Shown: in pieces, positions 44,076 through 52,368 of the stretch
Layout: each line of letters starts with the position of its first letter
How positions within the stretch are numbered: position 1 is the stretch's first letter
NCBI RefSeq assembly: GCF_002892795.1
Contig: NZ_PJMC01000008.1
Span: 158,992 to 222,991 of the forward strand
Length of the DNA stretch: 64,000 nt
Reading direction: 5' to 3'
Source: Arthrobacter sp. AFG20
Lineage (GTDB): Bacteria; Actinomycetota; Actinomycetes; Actinomycetales; Micrococcaceae
Translations under genes and position numbers: made by a program
Notes under the pieces: generated by a model
Seen by the model: the letters and a program-made list of their open reading frames with translations, nothing else
Database searches by the model: none
What the model was told of the DNA's origin: nothing

Positions 44076-44846
44076 ATGACTGAACTTCCCCTGATCGGCG
44101 AGGCAGTCGCCGTCGCCTCCGAGCCGCGCCTCGCGGGCGCACGAATCGGCGTCGTTACCTTCCCCGGAACCCTGGATGACCGGGACGCATCCCGTGCCGT
44201 CCGGCTGGCCGGCGGCACGCCCGTGGAGCTCTGGCACGGGGACTCCGAACTGGGCGACGTCGACGCCGTCATCCTGCCGGGCGGATTCTCCTACGGTGAC
44301 TACCTGCGCGCCGGCGCCATCGCGCGCTTCGCCCCGCTGATGTCCAAGATCATCGACGCCGCCAACTCGGACGCCAAGCTGCCGGTTCTCGGCATCTGCA
44401 ACGGCTTCCAGCTGCTCACCGAGTCGCACCTGCTGCCCGGTTCCATGATCAAGAACGACCACCTGAAGTTCATCTGCCGTGACCAGGTGCTGCGGGTCGA
44501 GAACAACAGCACCTACTGGACCGGGGACTACGCCGCGGGCCAGGAAATCACGGTGCCGCTGAAGAACCAGGACGGCCAGTACATTGCGGACGACAAGACC
44601 CTCGACGCCCTCGAGGCCGAGGGCCGCGTGGTGTTCCGCTACGTGGGCTTCAACCCGAACGGCTCGCGCCGCGACATTGCCGGCATCTCGAACTCCGCCG
44701 GCAACGTGGTGGGCCTCATGCCGCACCCGGAGCACGCGGTGGAGGTGGGCTTCGGCCCCGAGTCGCTGGACGGTATCGGCGGGTCCGACACCGAAGGCCT
44801 CGGTCTCTTCACCTCGGTACTGAACAAGATTGTGGGAGTGAACTAA
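44076..44846 (+). CDS. purQ: Phosphoribosylformylglycinamidine synthase subunit PurQ
   Basis: The glutaminase subunit (256 residues) that supplies ammonia to PurL for conversion of FGAR to FGAM in purine synthesis. The class-I amidotransferase nucleophile is Cys108 in GICNGF, and HPEHAVE supplies His and Glu. It carries about 20 extra N-terminal residues compared with typical PurQ. Its stop overlaps the purL start by one base. Confidence 0.96.
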   Translation: MTELPLIGEAVAVASEPRLAGARIGVVTFPGTLDDRDASRAVRLAGGTPVELWHGDSELGDVDAVILPGGFSYGDYLRAGAIARFAPLMSKIIDAANSDAKLPVLGICNGFQLLTESHLLPGSMIKNDHLKFICRDQVLRVENNSTYWTGDYAAGQEITVPLKNQDGQYIADDKTLDALEAEGRVVFRYVGFNPNGSRRDIAGISNSAGNVVGLMPHPEHAVEVGFGPESLDGIGGSDTEGLGLFTSVLNKIVGVN

Positions 44847-47173
44847 TGACCGAGATCTCAACAAGCTCGATCACCGAGACCAAGAAGTTCAACATCGATA
44901 CCGTCGAGCACGCGGCCAAGACGCCGGACACCGAACTGCCGTGGGCCGAACTCGGCCTGAAGCAGAACGAGTTCGACGAGATCGTCAAGGTCCTGGGCCG
45001 CCGCCCTACCGGCGCGGAACTGGCCATGTACTCCGTGATGTGGAGCGAGCACTGCTCCTACAAGTCCTCGAAGAACCACCTGCGCCAGTTCGGCGACAAG
45101 GTGACCGACGAGATGAAGAAGGACATGCTGGTGGGCATCGGCGAGAACGCCGGCGTCACCAATCTGGGCGACGGCTGGGCCGTGACGTTCAAGATCGAGT
45201 CCCACAACTCGCCGTCGTTCGTTGAGCCGTACCAGGGTGCGGCCACCGGCATCGGCGGCATCGTCCGCGACATCATCTCCATGGGCGCCCGCCCGGTAGC
45301 CGTGATGGATCCGCTGCGCTTCGGCGCCATCGACCACCCGGACACCGCCCGCGTCATGCACGGCGCGGTTGCCGGCATCGGCGGCTACGGCAACTCCCTC
45401 GGCCTGCCGAACATCGGCGGCGAGATGGTCTTCGACTCCGTGTACCAGGGCAACCCGCTGGTCAACGCCCTGGCCGTGGGCGTCATGCGCCACGAGGACA
45501 TCCGCCTGGCCAACGCCTCCGGCAAGGGCAACAAGGTGGTGCTGTTCGGTGCACGCACCGGCGGCGACGGCATCGGCGGCGCATCGGTGCTCGCCTCCGA
45601 GTCCTTCGATGACACCAAGCCGTCCAAGCGGCCCGCGGTCCAGGTGGGCGACCCGTTCGCCGAAAAGGTCCTGATCGAGTGCTGCCTTGAACTGTTCAAG
45701 GGTTCGCTGGTCGAGGGCATCCAGGACCTCGGCGCCGCGGGTATCTCCTGCGCCACGTCCGAGCTCGCCTCCAACGGCGACGGCGGCATGAACGTCGAGC
45801 TGACCTCTGTCCTGCTGCGCGACCCCACGCTGACCCCGGGCGAGATCCTGATGTCCGAGTCGCAGGAACGCATGATGGCCGTCGTGACTCCGGAGAACGT
45901 CGAGGCCTTCGAAGCCGTCATGGACAAGTGGGCCGTGGAGTACGCCTGGCTGGGTGAGGTGACCGACAGCGGCCGCCTGATCATCACGTGGGAAGGCGAG
46001 GTCATTGTCGACGTCGATCCGCGCACCGTGGCCCACGACGGTCCGGTCTACGACCGGCCGTTCGCCCGCCCCGAGTGGCAGGACGCCCTCCAGGCCGACT
46101 CCTTCACCGGGTCCGCGCAGGACGCCGGCCGCCCCTCCGCCCCGGCGGAATTGGCCGCGGCCGTCACCGAGCTCGTTGCCTCGCCGAACATGTGCGACAA
46201 GTCCTGGATCACCAACCAGTACGACCGGTACGTCGGCGGCAACACCGCCATGGCGTTCCCGGACGACGCCGGCGTGGTCCGCGTGGACGAGGAATCCGGC
46301 CTGGGCGTTGCCCTGGCCACCGACGCCAACGGCCGCTACACCTACCTCGACCCGTACCACGGCGCCCAGCTGGCACTGGCCGAGGCGTACCGCAACGTGG
46401 CCACCTCCGGCGCCGTGCCGATGGCCGTCAGCGACTGCCTGAACTTCGGTTCCCCCGAGGACCCGGACGTCATGTGGCAGCTGGCCGAAGCCATCCGCGG
46501 CCTTTCCGACGCCTGCATGGTGCTGGGCATCCCGGTCACCGGCGGCAACGTCTCGCTGTACAACCAGACCGGCACCACGCCGATCCACCCCTCCCCGGTG
46601 GTGGCAGTGCTGGGCAAGCTCGACGACGTCGCCCGCCGCACGCCGTCGGGCTGGCGGGAAGACGGCGCAGCCATCTACCTGCTGGGCACCACGGCAGCAG
46701 AGCTGGACGGCTCCGAATGGTCCAACCTGCGCGGCCACCTCGGCGGTCTGCCACCGAAGGTTGACCTCGAGGCCGAGCGTGCGCTGGGCGAGATCCTGAT
46801 CAACGCGTCCCGCGACGGCATGGTGGACTCGGCCCACGACCTCTCCGAGGGCGGCCTTGCCGCGGCCCTCGTGGAAGCGTCGCTGCGCTACGGAGTGGGC
46901 GCCCGGATCGCGCTGCAGGACGTCCTGGACCGCGACGGCGTGGACCTCTTCACCGCACTGTTCTCCGAGACCCAGGGCCGCGCCGTCGTGAGCGTTCCGC
47001 GCTCCGAGGAAGTCCGCTTCAAGGACATGTGCACCGCCCGCGGCTTCGAGCACCTGCGCATCGGCGTGGTGGACGCAGCCAGCGGACAGCTGGAGATCAA
47101 CGGCGTGGACACCCTCTCGCTGGATTCCCTCCGCGAAGCCCACGAGGCCACCCTGCCGAAGTACTTCGGCTAA
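44846..47173 (+). CDS. purL: Phosphoribosylformylglycinamidine synthase subunit PurL
   Basis: The 775-residue ATP-dependent synthetase subunit. Characteristic parts are [10 protein letters not shown] near 70, [20 protein letters not shown] near 115, and two AIR-synthase-like halves. With PurS and PurQ it forms the FGAM synthase. The last gene of a tightly coupled operon, it is followed 19 bases later by a family-2 palindrome. Confidence 0.97.
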   Translation: MTEISTSSITETKKFNIDTVEHAAKTPDTELPWAELGLKQNEFDEIVKVLGRRPTGAELAMYSVMWSEHCSYKSSKNHLRQFGDKVTDEMKKDMLVGIGENAGVTNLGDGWAVTFKIESHNSPSFVEPYQGAATGIGGIVRDIISMGARPVAVMDPLRFGAIDHPDTARVMHGAVAGIGGYGNSLGLPNIGGEMVFDSVYQGNPLVNALAVGVMRHEDIRLANASGKGNKVVLFGARTGGDGIGGASVLASESFDDTKPSKRPAVQVGDPFAEKVLIECCLELFKGSLVEGIQDLGAAGISCATSELASNGDGGMNVELTSVLLRDPTLTPGEILMSESQERMMAVVTPENVEAFEAVMDKWAVEYAWLGEVTDSGRLIITWEGEVIVDVDPRTVAHDGPVYDRPFARPEWQDALQADSFTGSAQDAGRPSAPAELAAAVTELVASPNMCDKSWITNQYDRYVGGNTAMAFPDDAGVVRVDEESGLGVALATDANGRYTYLDPYHGAQLALAEAYRNVATSGAVPMAVSDCLNFGSPEDPDVMWQLAEAIRGLSDACMVLGIPVTGGNVSLYNQTGTTPIHPSPVVAVLGKLDDVARRTPSGWREDGAAIYLLGTTAAELDGSEWSNLRGHLGGLPPKVDLEAERALGEILINASRDGMVDSAHDLSEGGLAAALVEASLRYGVGARIALQDVLDRDGVDLFTALFSETQGRAVVSVPRSEEVRFKDMCTARGFEHLRIGVVDAASGQLEINGVDTLSLDSLREAHEATLPKYFG

Positions 47174-47192
47174 GGCAGCACCGCATAATCGT

Positions 47193-47248
47193 CGACTGCT
47201 CCGTAATTGCCCTTTTGACCCGTCAGAACGGCAGTTATGGAGCAGTCG
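47193..47248. repeat. Dispersed palindrome, family 2, left copy
   Basis: CGACTGCTCCGTAATTGCC pairs with GGCAGTTATGGAGCAGTCG (two G-T pairs), with a further inner TTTTGAC/GTCAGAA pair. It lies 19 bases after purL and four bases from the stop of the DUF559 gene. The core TGCTCCGTAAyyGCCCTTTT is shared with the copy at 48245. Confidence 0.9.
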
Positions 47249-47252
47249 TTGT

Positions 47253-48194
47253 TTAACGCCCGGGCCGCCAGCCGGCCTGGACCAGCGCGCTGCGGACCTT
47301 GGCTACGGCCGCCTTGCCGTCATTCAACATGTGACGTTTGGAGATGCGGACTTCCGTCCAGCCCAAAGCGGCGTACCGTTCCGACCGCGCGATGTCCCGC
47401 TCGATCTGCAGTTCGTCACCGTGATGCTCGCCTTCATACTCGATGCCGATGCGGTACTGCTTGTAGGACAGATCCGGCTCATGGTGGCGCAGGCCATCAT
47501 CGGACAGTATCGGCACATTCAGCTCCGGCTCCGGCAGGCCCGCGCGGACAATCGCGAGCCGAAGCAGGGTCTCCTGCGGTGAGTCCGAGCCCACCCGGAT
47601 GAGCCTGATGGCTTCCTTTGCCTTGCGCAGCCCCCTTTTACCCTTGTGCCGGTCGATCATGCTCTGGAGGTCCTCCAGCGTACATAAGGGCTGGTCCCGG
47701 CCCTCCAGCTCCGGACGCGGCACCCGAACACAGCTGTCCCCCGCCACAACAAGCTCATCCACGCTCAGCATTTCGGCAAGATCCAACCACGTCCGTTCCG
47801 GTGTGGTGACGGGGATGCCGTCAACGGTGGTGACTTCATCGTCGTAGAGCTTCATCCGGTGGACGATGACGTGTGGCCGGTTCAGGTGGGCTGCACCCTC
47901 AGGCCTGATGATGTCGAACATGTCGGACGCCCCTTTCTGCCGTCGTCGCGGCATGTTGAGAAGCTCCGCCGCGGTGAGGTGCGATGCGGCGCATCGCTCG
48001 TTGACCTCGATGAAGGGCCGCACCCGGACGCACAACGGGAGTCCCGCCGTCGGGCCTTCTGCACGAATGCCCCTGCCCAACGGAATGAGCGAGCGGTGCC
48101 GGAGCCGCTTCGAGGTAATGCCGGCGCGGCCGGCCTCACCGATGGTGAACGGCCTGTCCTGAAATTTGTTCGGCAGCGGGCGTGCGGTCTTCAT
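47253..48194 (-). CDS. DUF559 nuclease-like protein with AbiEi-like N-terminus
   Basis: A 313-residue protein. The N-terminal half (winged-helix-like, then HVIVHRMKLYDDEVTTVDGI followed by PVTTPERTWLDLA) resembles AbiEi/type IV antitoxin-like regulators. The C-terminal half (about 220-310) is DUF559, a Vsr/restriction-endonuclease fold with EPDLSYKQYRIGIEYEGEHH supplying acidic catalytic residues. Activity is unknown, but a DNA nick or cut is plausible. It is bracketed by two family-2 palindromes and looks like an inserted cassette between purL and the DUF503 gene. Confidence 0.82.
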   Translation of the reverse strand: MKTARPLPNKFQDRPFTIGEAGRAGITSKRLRHRSLIPLGRGIRAEGPTAGLPLCVRVRPFIEVNERCAASHLTAAELLNMPRRRQKGASDMFDIIRPEGAAHLNRPHVIVHRMKLYDDEVTTVDGIPVTTPERTWLDLAEMLSVDELVVAGDSCVRVPRPELEGRDQPLCTLEDLQSMIDRHKGKRGLRKAKEAIRLIRVGSDSPQETLLRLAIVRAGLPEPELNVPILSDDGLRHHEPDLSYKQYRIGIEYEGEHHGDELQIERDIARSERYAALGWTEVRISKRHMLNDGKAAVAKVRSALVQAGWRPGR

Positions 48195-48244
48195 GGCTAC
48201 ATAAGAGCAGAAAGGACTCCTGCCCCGCTGAGGTTATCCACAGC

Positions 48245-48312
48245 CCCCATCGGTTGCTCCGTAACCGCCCTTTTCAGGGCTGAAAAGGGCGGCTACGGAG
48301 CAATCGATGGGG
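48245..48312. repeat. Dispersed palindrome, family 2, right copy
   Basis: A 68-base palindrome with 33-base arms and only two mismatches around a GG centre. The left arm begins CCCCATCGGTTGCTCCGTAA; the right ends TACGGAGCAATCGATGGGG. It lies 50 bases before the DUF559 start and one base from the stop of the DUF503 gene. Confidence 0.93.
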
Positions 48313-48313
48313 T

Positions 48314-48607
48314 TTAATCCTCGCTGTGGATCTCACGCTGCCGGGCGCTCAGCAGCTCCAGTTCGGGGCGGAAGGCCACGAAGCGTTCGACGGCGGTGAG
48401 CACCTCCACGAGGTGCGCCCGGTCTGCGGCGACCAGGCCGGCGCCGATCCGCGTGCGGCGGTACTGGTCGTGGTCCCCCACCTCGGCCACGGAGACGTCA
48501 TAGCGCCGTTTCAGCTCAGCCAGGAGCGGCCGCACCACGGACCGCTTCTCCTTGAGGCTGTGCACGTCGCCGAGGAGGATGTCGAACTCAATCCAGCCGA
48601 TCCACAT
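48314..48607 (-). CDS. DUF503 domain protein, YlxP-like
   Basis: A 97-residue protein, MWIGWIEFDILLGDVHSLKE KRSVVRPLLAELKRRYDVSVAEV style, matching DUF503/YlxP. In other bacteria ylxP lies in the nusA-infB-rbfA cluster and is implicated in ribosome function; here it is elsewhere. It is the last gene of a leftward group of small genes. Its stop abuts the right family-2 palindrome, which may serve as terminator. Confidence 0.9.
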   Translation of the reverse strand: MWIGWIEFDILLGDVHSLKEKRSVVRPLLAELKRRYDVSVAEVGDHDQYRRTRIGAGLVAADRAHLVEVLTAVERFVAFRPELELLSARQREIHSED

Positions 48608-48631
48608 GCCATTAATGCTAGCGATGCCGGT

Positions 48632-48949
48632 TCAGATGGTGAGTTCGCCCATCGCGTCCCAGCCGTCGCCGTCGAGCTGGCGGCTGATGATGCGCGGGGT
48701 CTCGGCGAGGGCCTGCGGCATGTCCGCCATGGCCTTCTTGAAGTGGGCGCTGTTGACATGGTCCCCGGCGCCATCGTCCTTGAACGCTTCGACCAGGACG
48801 AACTCGTTGGGATCGTCCACACTGCGGGACCAGTCGAACCACAGGTTGCCTGGCTCCTGGCGGGTGGCCTCGGTGAAGTCAGACACGAGGCCGAGCCATT
48901 TGTCGGACCAGTCCGGCTTGACCTTGAACTTGACGACGATGAATATCAC
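48632..48949 (-). CDS. Antibiotic biosynthesis monooxygenase domain protein
   Basis: A 105-residue ABM/YgiN-type ferredoxin-like dimer protein: FIVVKFKVKPDWSDKWLGLV, then ATRQEPGNLWFDWSRS and VLVEAFKDDGAGDHVNSAHF. Members act as cofactor-independent quinone or haem monooxygenases. Start GTG 48949 has GGAAAGG nine bases upstream; the longer frame is not conserved. It starts five bases after the stop of the repeat-helix gene upstream. Confidence 0.85.
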   Translation of the reverse strand: MIFIVVKFKVKPDWSDKWLGLVSDFTEATRQEPGNLWFDWSRSVDDPNEFVLVEAFKDDGAGDHVNSAHFKKAMADMPQALAETPRIISRQLDGDGWDAMGELTI

Positions 48950-48954
48950 GGGAT

Positions 48955-49605
48955 TTACGCCTTTCCTTGGGTTTGTGCGTTCTGTCCGGAGGAGAGCGCC
49001 TGCTCGCACTCCTCGATGGCCTCGCGGGCATACTTCTGCTGGGCCGGTGTTCCGACGCGTTCGGCCCACTGCTCGGCCAACTGGAACTCCACGAGGGCCT
49101 CGGTGAGCCGGCCCGCGCTGTGCAGGGTCCAGCCCAGGTTGTTGTGCAGCGCCACCATCCAGCGCTTGGTCCGCTCGTCGTGGACCGTCGAGGCGTACTC
49201 CAGCGCGCTGCGGGTCCAGAGCTCCGCGTGGGCGGAGTCGGCGATGGCCAGCATGTGCAGTGCGTCCACCGCAAGGAACTCCTCGCCAAGATGGTCACCG
49301 AGCTCGGCCGCCTGCTCAAACAGGGGCACGGCCATGGCCGCGTGCCCGCTCGAGTTCAGGACCCGCCCGCGCTCCAGCAGGACGCGGACACCAACCGTCG
49401 GCTCGTCCCCGTCAATTGAGTCGAGCAGGGCATCGGCCTCTTCGAAGCGGCCCTGGAGGCCGATGGCCCTGCCCAGTTGCGTGGACAGTTCGGCCCGTTC
49501 GTCGGCATCGTACCGGGGGTCCGCCAGCGCGTCCCGGAAGCGCTGCTCGGACAGCTTCGGATCCTCGAAGTTCCACAAAAGGTCAAGGCTCTTTTGGTCC
49601 AGCAT
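48955..49605 (-). CDS. Tetratricopeptide-repeat-like protein
   Basis: A 216-residue all-helical protein with about four to five TPR-like helix pairs, for example LGRAIGLQGRFEEADALLDS and LHNNLGWTLHSAGRLTEALV. TPRs mediate protein contacts; partner unknown. Start ATG 49605 has AGGAGAGG four bases upstream. It belongs to the leftward group with DUF1990 and MmcQ/YjbR genes. Confidence 0.85.
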   Translation of the reverse strand: MLDQKSLDLLWNFEDPKLSEQRFRDALADPRYDADERAELSTQLGRAIGLQGRFEEADALLDSIDGDEPTVGVRVLLERGRVLNSSGHAAMAVPLFEQAAELGDHLGEEFLAVDALHMLAIADSAHAELWTRSALEYASTVHDERTKRWMVALHNNLGWTLHSAGRLTEALVEFQLAEQWAERVGTPAQQKYAREAIEECEQALSSGQNAQTQGKA

Positions 49606-49618
49606 GTACCTCTCCTGA

Positions 49619-50167
49619 TCAGCTTTCACCTGCGGCGAGTTGGCGTGCACCCTCAATGTATCGGGAAGTCATGAGGCGCTGCGCGCGGCGGGCCAGCGCG
49701 CCGCCGGCAGCGTAGAACCAGTTGGACGGCCGGCTGAATGCTGTGATGCTGAGGTAGACCCGGCCTTGGGCATCAATCTCGGCCTCGAACGACTCCTCAC
49801 CGCGCACCGGGTGGCCCGGCAGGGAGCCGTAGCCGAAGCCGGCCGATTGCGGTCCGCCGCCCGGCGCAGGACGGTGCACCCACACCACCTCGCAGGGCGC
49901 GTTGAGGCGGAAGGGCCCGACGCCGAAGCCGCTCACCACGCGCGCCCCGGGAACGACGACGCCGGACTCGCTCCGGACACGCAGCCCGGACCGGCGCTGC
50001 AGTTCCCAGGTTAGGATCCCCTGCGCCACCTTGCGGTACACGTCCGCCCCCTCTCCGAGATAGGTGCGGGACGCCACCAGGCGGTAGCCTGCCGGCGACC
50101 CGCCGCGCTCGGTGGCGCCGATCTCCGCGTAGTTGAGGGCACCCCGTGCCAGCCGCTTTTCAGCCAT
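49619..50167 (-). CDS. DUF1990 family protein
   Basis: A 182-residue protein with the DUF1990 segments LNYAEIGAT, VVWVHRPAPGGG and FGYGSLPGHPVRGEESF. The START-like fold suggests hydrophobic ligand binding, but no function is known. It starts inside the 3' end of the MmcQ/YjbR gene (eight-base overlap), so the two are translationally coupled. Confidence 0.87.
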   Translation of the reverse strand: MAEKRLARGALNYAEIGATERGGSPAGYRLVASRTYLGEGADVYRKVAQGILTWELQRRSGLRVRSESGVVVPGARVVSGFGVGPFRLNAPCEVVWVHRPAPGGGPQSAGFGYGSLPGHPVRGEESFEAEIDAQGRVYLSITAFSRPSNWFYAAGGALARRAQRLMTSRYIEGARQLAAGES

Positions 50168-50564
50168 TGCCCACCTGCCTGGCCCACCCAAGCTGCTCCC
50201 GCTGTTTCCGGCTCAGTGAGGCAACCACAAGGTCGTAGGAGTCCTCCACCATGTCCCGGACCATGTCATCCGGCAGGCCACCGTCCAGCCGGACGCCGTT
50301 CCAGTGCGTCTTGTTCATGTGCCACGCCCCGGTGATCTCCGGATGCACGGCCCGGAGCTGTTCTGCCAGGGCGGGCTCGCACTTGAGGCTCACCGACCAG
50401 TCATCGGGATCCATGGCGGACGCGGCGAACATCTTGGCCTCCTGACGCGCCCCACCGGACACCGCCGCCCTGACCTTGAACACCGACGTTTCGGGCCCGA
50501 ACGGGAAATCCTCGAAGGTGCCCGGGAACGACAGGCAGATTTTTCTCAGTTCGGCTGGATCCAT
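50160..50564 (-). CDS. MmcQ/YjbR family protein
   Basis: A 134-residue protein of the CyaY-like YjbR fold: CLSFPGTFEDFPFGPETSVFKV, then LKCEPALAEQLRAVHPEI and HMNKTHWNGVRLDGGL. The fold was predicted to bind DNA; function is unsettled. First gene of a leftward group with DUF1990, TPR-like, monooxygenase and DUF503 genes. Divergent from the isopenicillin-synthase-like gene. Confidence 0.9.
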   Translation of the reverse strand: MDPAELRKICLSFPGTFEDFPFGPETSVFKVRAAVSGGARQEAKMFAASAMDPDDWSVSLKCEPALAEQLRAVHPEITGAWHMNKTHWNGVRLDGGLPDDMVRDMVEDSYDLVVASLSRKQREQLGWARQVGNG

Positions 50565-50609
50565 TCTGCGAGCCTACAAACCCTTTCCGGGCGGTGCTAG
50601 TCTGCGAAC

Positions 50610-51638
50610 ATGGCAGCTGCCCGGGAGACCATACCTGTACTGGATCTCGGCTCCGCACGCCGGGCCGACGGTTCGTTCAATCCGGAGTTCATTGAGGAGC
50701 TCCGCGATGCCACGCACCGCGTCGGTTTCTTCCAGGTCATCGGCTACGGCGGTGCCCCCGGCCAGGCCAAGGAGCTGCTGGCGACGATCAGGCGCTTTTT
50801 CGACCTGCCCCTCGAGGAACGCATGAAGCTCGACAACCGGCTGTCACCGCATTTCCGTGGCTACACCCGGATGGGCACGGAGGTCACGCAGGGAAGGGCG
50901 GACGCGCGCGAGCAGATCGACTACTCACCCGACCGTGAACCGGTGCAGGACTATCCGCCCGAGCAGCCGTATTGGCTCCTGCAGGGCCACAATCTCTGGC
51001 CGGATGAGTCGATGCCGGAGCTGAAGCAGGCGGCCATGGCCTGGGCCGGGCTCATGTCCAAGGTGGGGGCGGAGCTCATGCGGGCCATCGCAGTGTCCCT
51101 CAGGCAGCCGGAGAACTATTTCGACGAGCCGTTCGGGGATACCCCGGCCTGGATGGGCAAGCTGGTCCATTACGTCGGCGGAGTAGTGGAAGCGGCGGGT
51201 GACCAGGGCGTGGGCTCACATGCGGACTACGGATTTGTGACCCTCCTGCTCCAGGATGAGGTGGGCGGGCTCGAAGTGCTGCCGCCGGGCGCGAGCTCGT
51301 GGGCACCGGTCGAGCCCCTTCCTGAAGCGCTGGTGGTGAACCTGGGCGAAATGCTCGAAGTGGCCACCGAGGGTTATCTGGCCGCCACCATCCATCGGGT
51401 CAAGGCTCCGCCGCCCGGTGTGGACCGTTACTCCGTGCCGTTCTTCTGGTCACCCCGGCTCGACGCGGTGATCGATCCGGTGCCCCTCCCGGCGGAACTC
51501 AAGGCGCAGGCGCGCGGCATCTCAGACGACCCGACCAACCCGATGCTCGCCTCGTTCGGCCTGAACATGCTCAAAGGCCGGATGCGTGCCCACCCGGATG
51601 TCACCGAGCGTCACTACCCCGAGCTGATGAGGCCCTGA
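50610..51638 (+). CDS. 2-oxoglutarate/Fe(II) oxygenase, isopenicillin N synthase family
   Basis: A 342-residue double-stranded beta-helix oxygenase. Iron ligands are HAD in GSHADYGFVTLLLQD (about 202-204) and the later His in TIHRVKAP (about 262). RYSVPFF holds the RxS motif for 2-oxoglutarate. The N-terminal GFFQVIGYG is typical. In bacteria without beta-lactam pathways, these oxidise unknown small molecules. It stands alone. Confidence 0.9.
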   Translation: MAAARETIPVLDLGSARRADGSFNPEFIEELRDATHRVGFFQVIGYGGAPGQAKELLATIRRFFDLPLEERMKLDNRLSPHFRGYTRMGTEVTQGRADAREQIDYSPDREPVQDYPPEQPYWLLQGHNLWPDESMPELKQAAMAWAGLMSKVGAELMRAIAVSLRQPENYFDEPFGDTPAWMGKLVHYVGGVVEAAGDQGVGSHADYGFVTLLLQDEVGGLEVLPPGASSWAPVEPLPEALVVNLGEMLEVATEGYLAATIHRVKAPPPGVDRYSVPFFWSPRLDAVIDPVPLPAELKAQARGISDDPTNPMLASFGLNMLKGRMRAHPDVTERHYPELMRP

Positions 51639-51656
51639 ACCGGAGCCCTTCACGGG

Positions 51657-52082
51657 CTAGATGCCCACTCGCCAGCCTTCCCGGGCAGGGCAGGAATTCA
51701 CGACGACGTCCAGCCCGGCGGCCTTAGCGCGCTCCACGGCGGCGTCGTCGAACACGCCCAGCTGCAGCCACACGGCCTTGGCGCCGACTGCGATGGCCTG
51801 GTCGATAACGGCCCCCACCTTCTGTGAATTGACGAAGCAGTCCACGACGTCGATCGGGTTCTTTTCCGCCGGAATCTCGGCGAGTGACCGGTAACCCTCC
51901 TCCCCGTGCACGTCGTCACCCGGCAGATTAACCGGGATGATTTCCATGCCCATTCGGTCGCGGACAAACAGCGAGACATCGTACGCTGAGCGCCACTCAT
52001 TCCGGGTCAGGCCGACGATGGCCCAGGTGCCCTTCGTTCGCATGAGTCGGTCAATAACCGCCTGATCGTTTTCGTGAGCCAT
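51657..52082 (-). CDS. CoA-binding domain protein (YccU-like)
   Basis: A 141-residue Rossmann-fold CoA-binding protein: TWAIVGLTRNEWRSAYDVS, VNLPGDDVHGEEGYRSLAEI and KAVWLQLGVFDDAAVERAKA. A second family member ends the SAM-riboswitch operon 5 kb away. Start ATG 52082. It faces away from that operon. Function unknown; related proteins are linked to acyl-CoA metabolism. Confidence 0.88.
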   Translation of the reverse strand: MAHENDQAVIDRLMRTKGTWAIVGLTRNEWRSAYDVSLFVRDRMGMEIIPVNLPGDDVHGEEGYRSLAEIPAEKNPIDVVDCFVNSQKVGAVIDQAIAVGAKAVWLQLGVFDDAAVERAKAAGLDVVVNSCPAREGWRVGI

Positions 52083-52225
52083 GCCTCAACTCTACTCCTG
52101 CGGTAATTTGGCATCCTTTTCCGAATATATGGATGGCAGGCGGCGGTCAGGGCAGTGATGAACGAATATTACAACTCCAGAGACGCCAATTATGAGAAAT
52201 CCTGCAACTCGGTTCTAGTAGGTAG

Positions 52226-52362
52226 TGACCATCCCGAGCGGCCGAGAGACCTGGATCGATGAAGCCGCAGCAACCCCGGTGACGTGAGACGACCATTCCC
52301 ACGTTACTGTTTTTCCGTTCCGGCGGAGGACTTGGGGTGCTACTGCCAGGACCGATGGAGTG
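52226..52362 (+). promoter_or_regulatory. SAM riboswitch (S-box type) upstream of the acyl-CoA synthetase operon
   Basis: The core reads GAGCGGCCGAGAGACCTGG, then GATGAAGCCGCAGCAACC (52257-52274), and later GGTGCTACTGCCAGGACCGA. These match the kink-turn, the conserved TGAAGCC.GCAACC and the late GGTGC segment of SAM-I-type aptamers. P1 is CCATC (52229-52233) with GATGG (52354-52358). The ribosome site GGAG (52357-52360) overlaps the 3' side of P1, so SAM binding should hide it: translational control. Confidence 0.88.
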
Positions 52363-52368
52363 CTGCAA

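Noticed and set aside
44858..47143. A 761-residue open frame antisense to purL
   Set aside because: Same cause: composition-driven opening opposite a well conserved gene.
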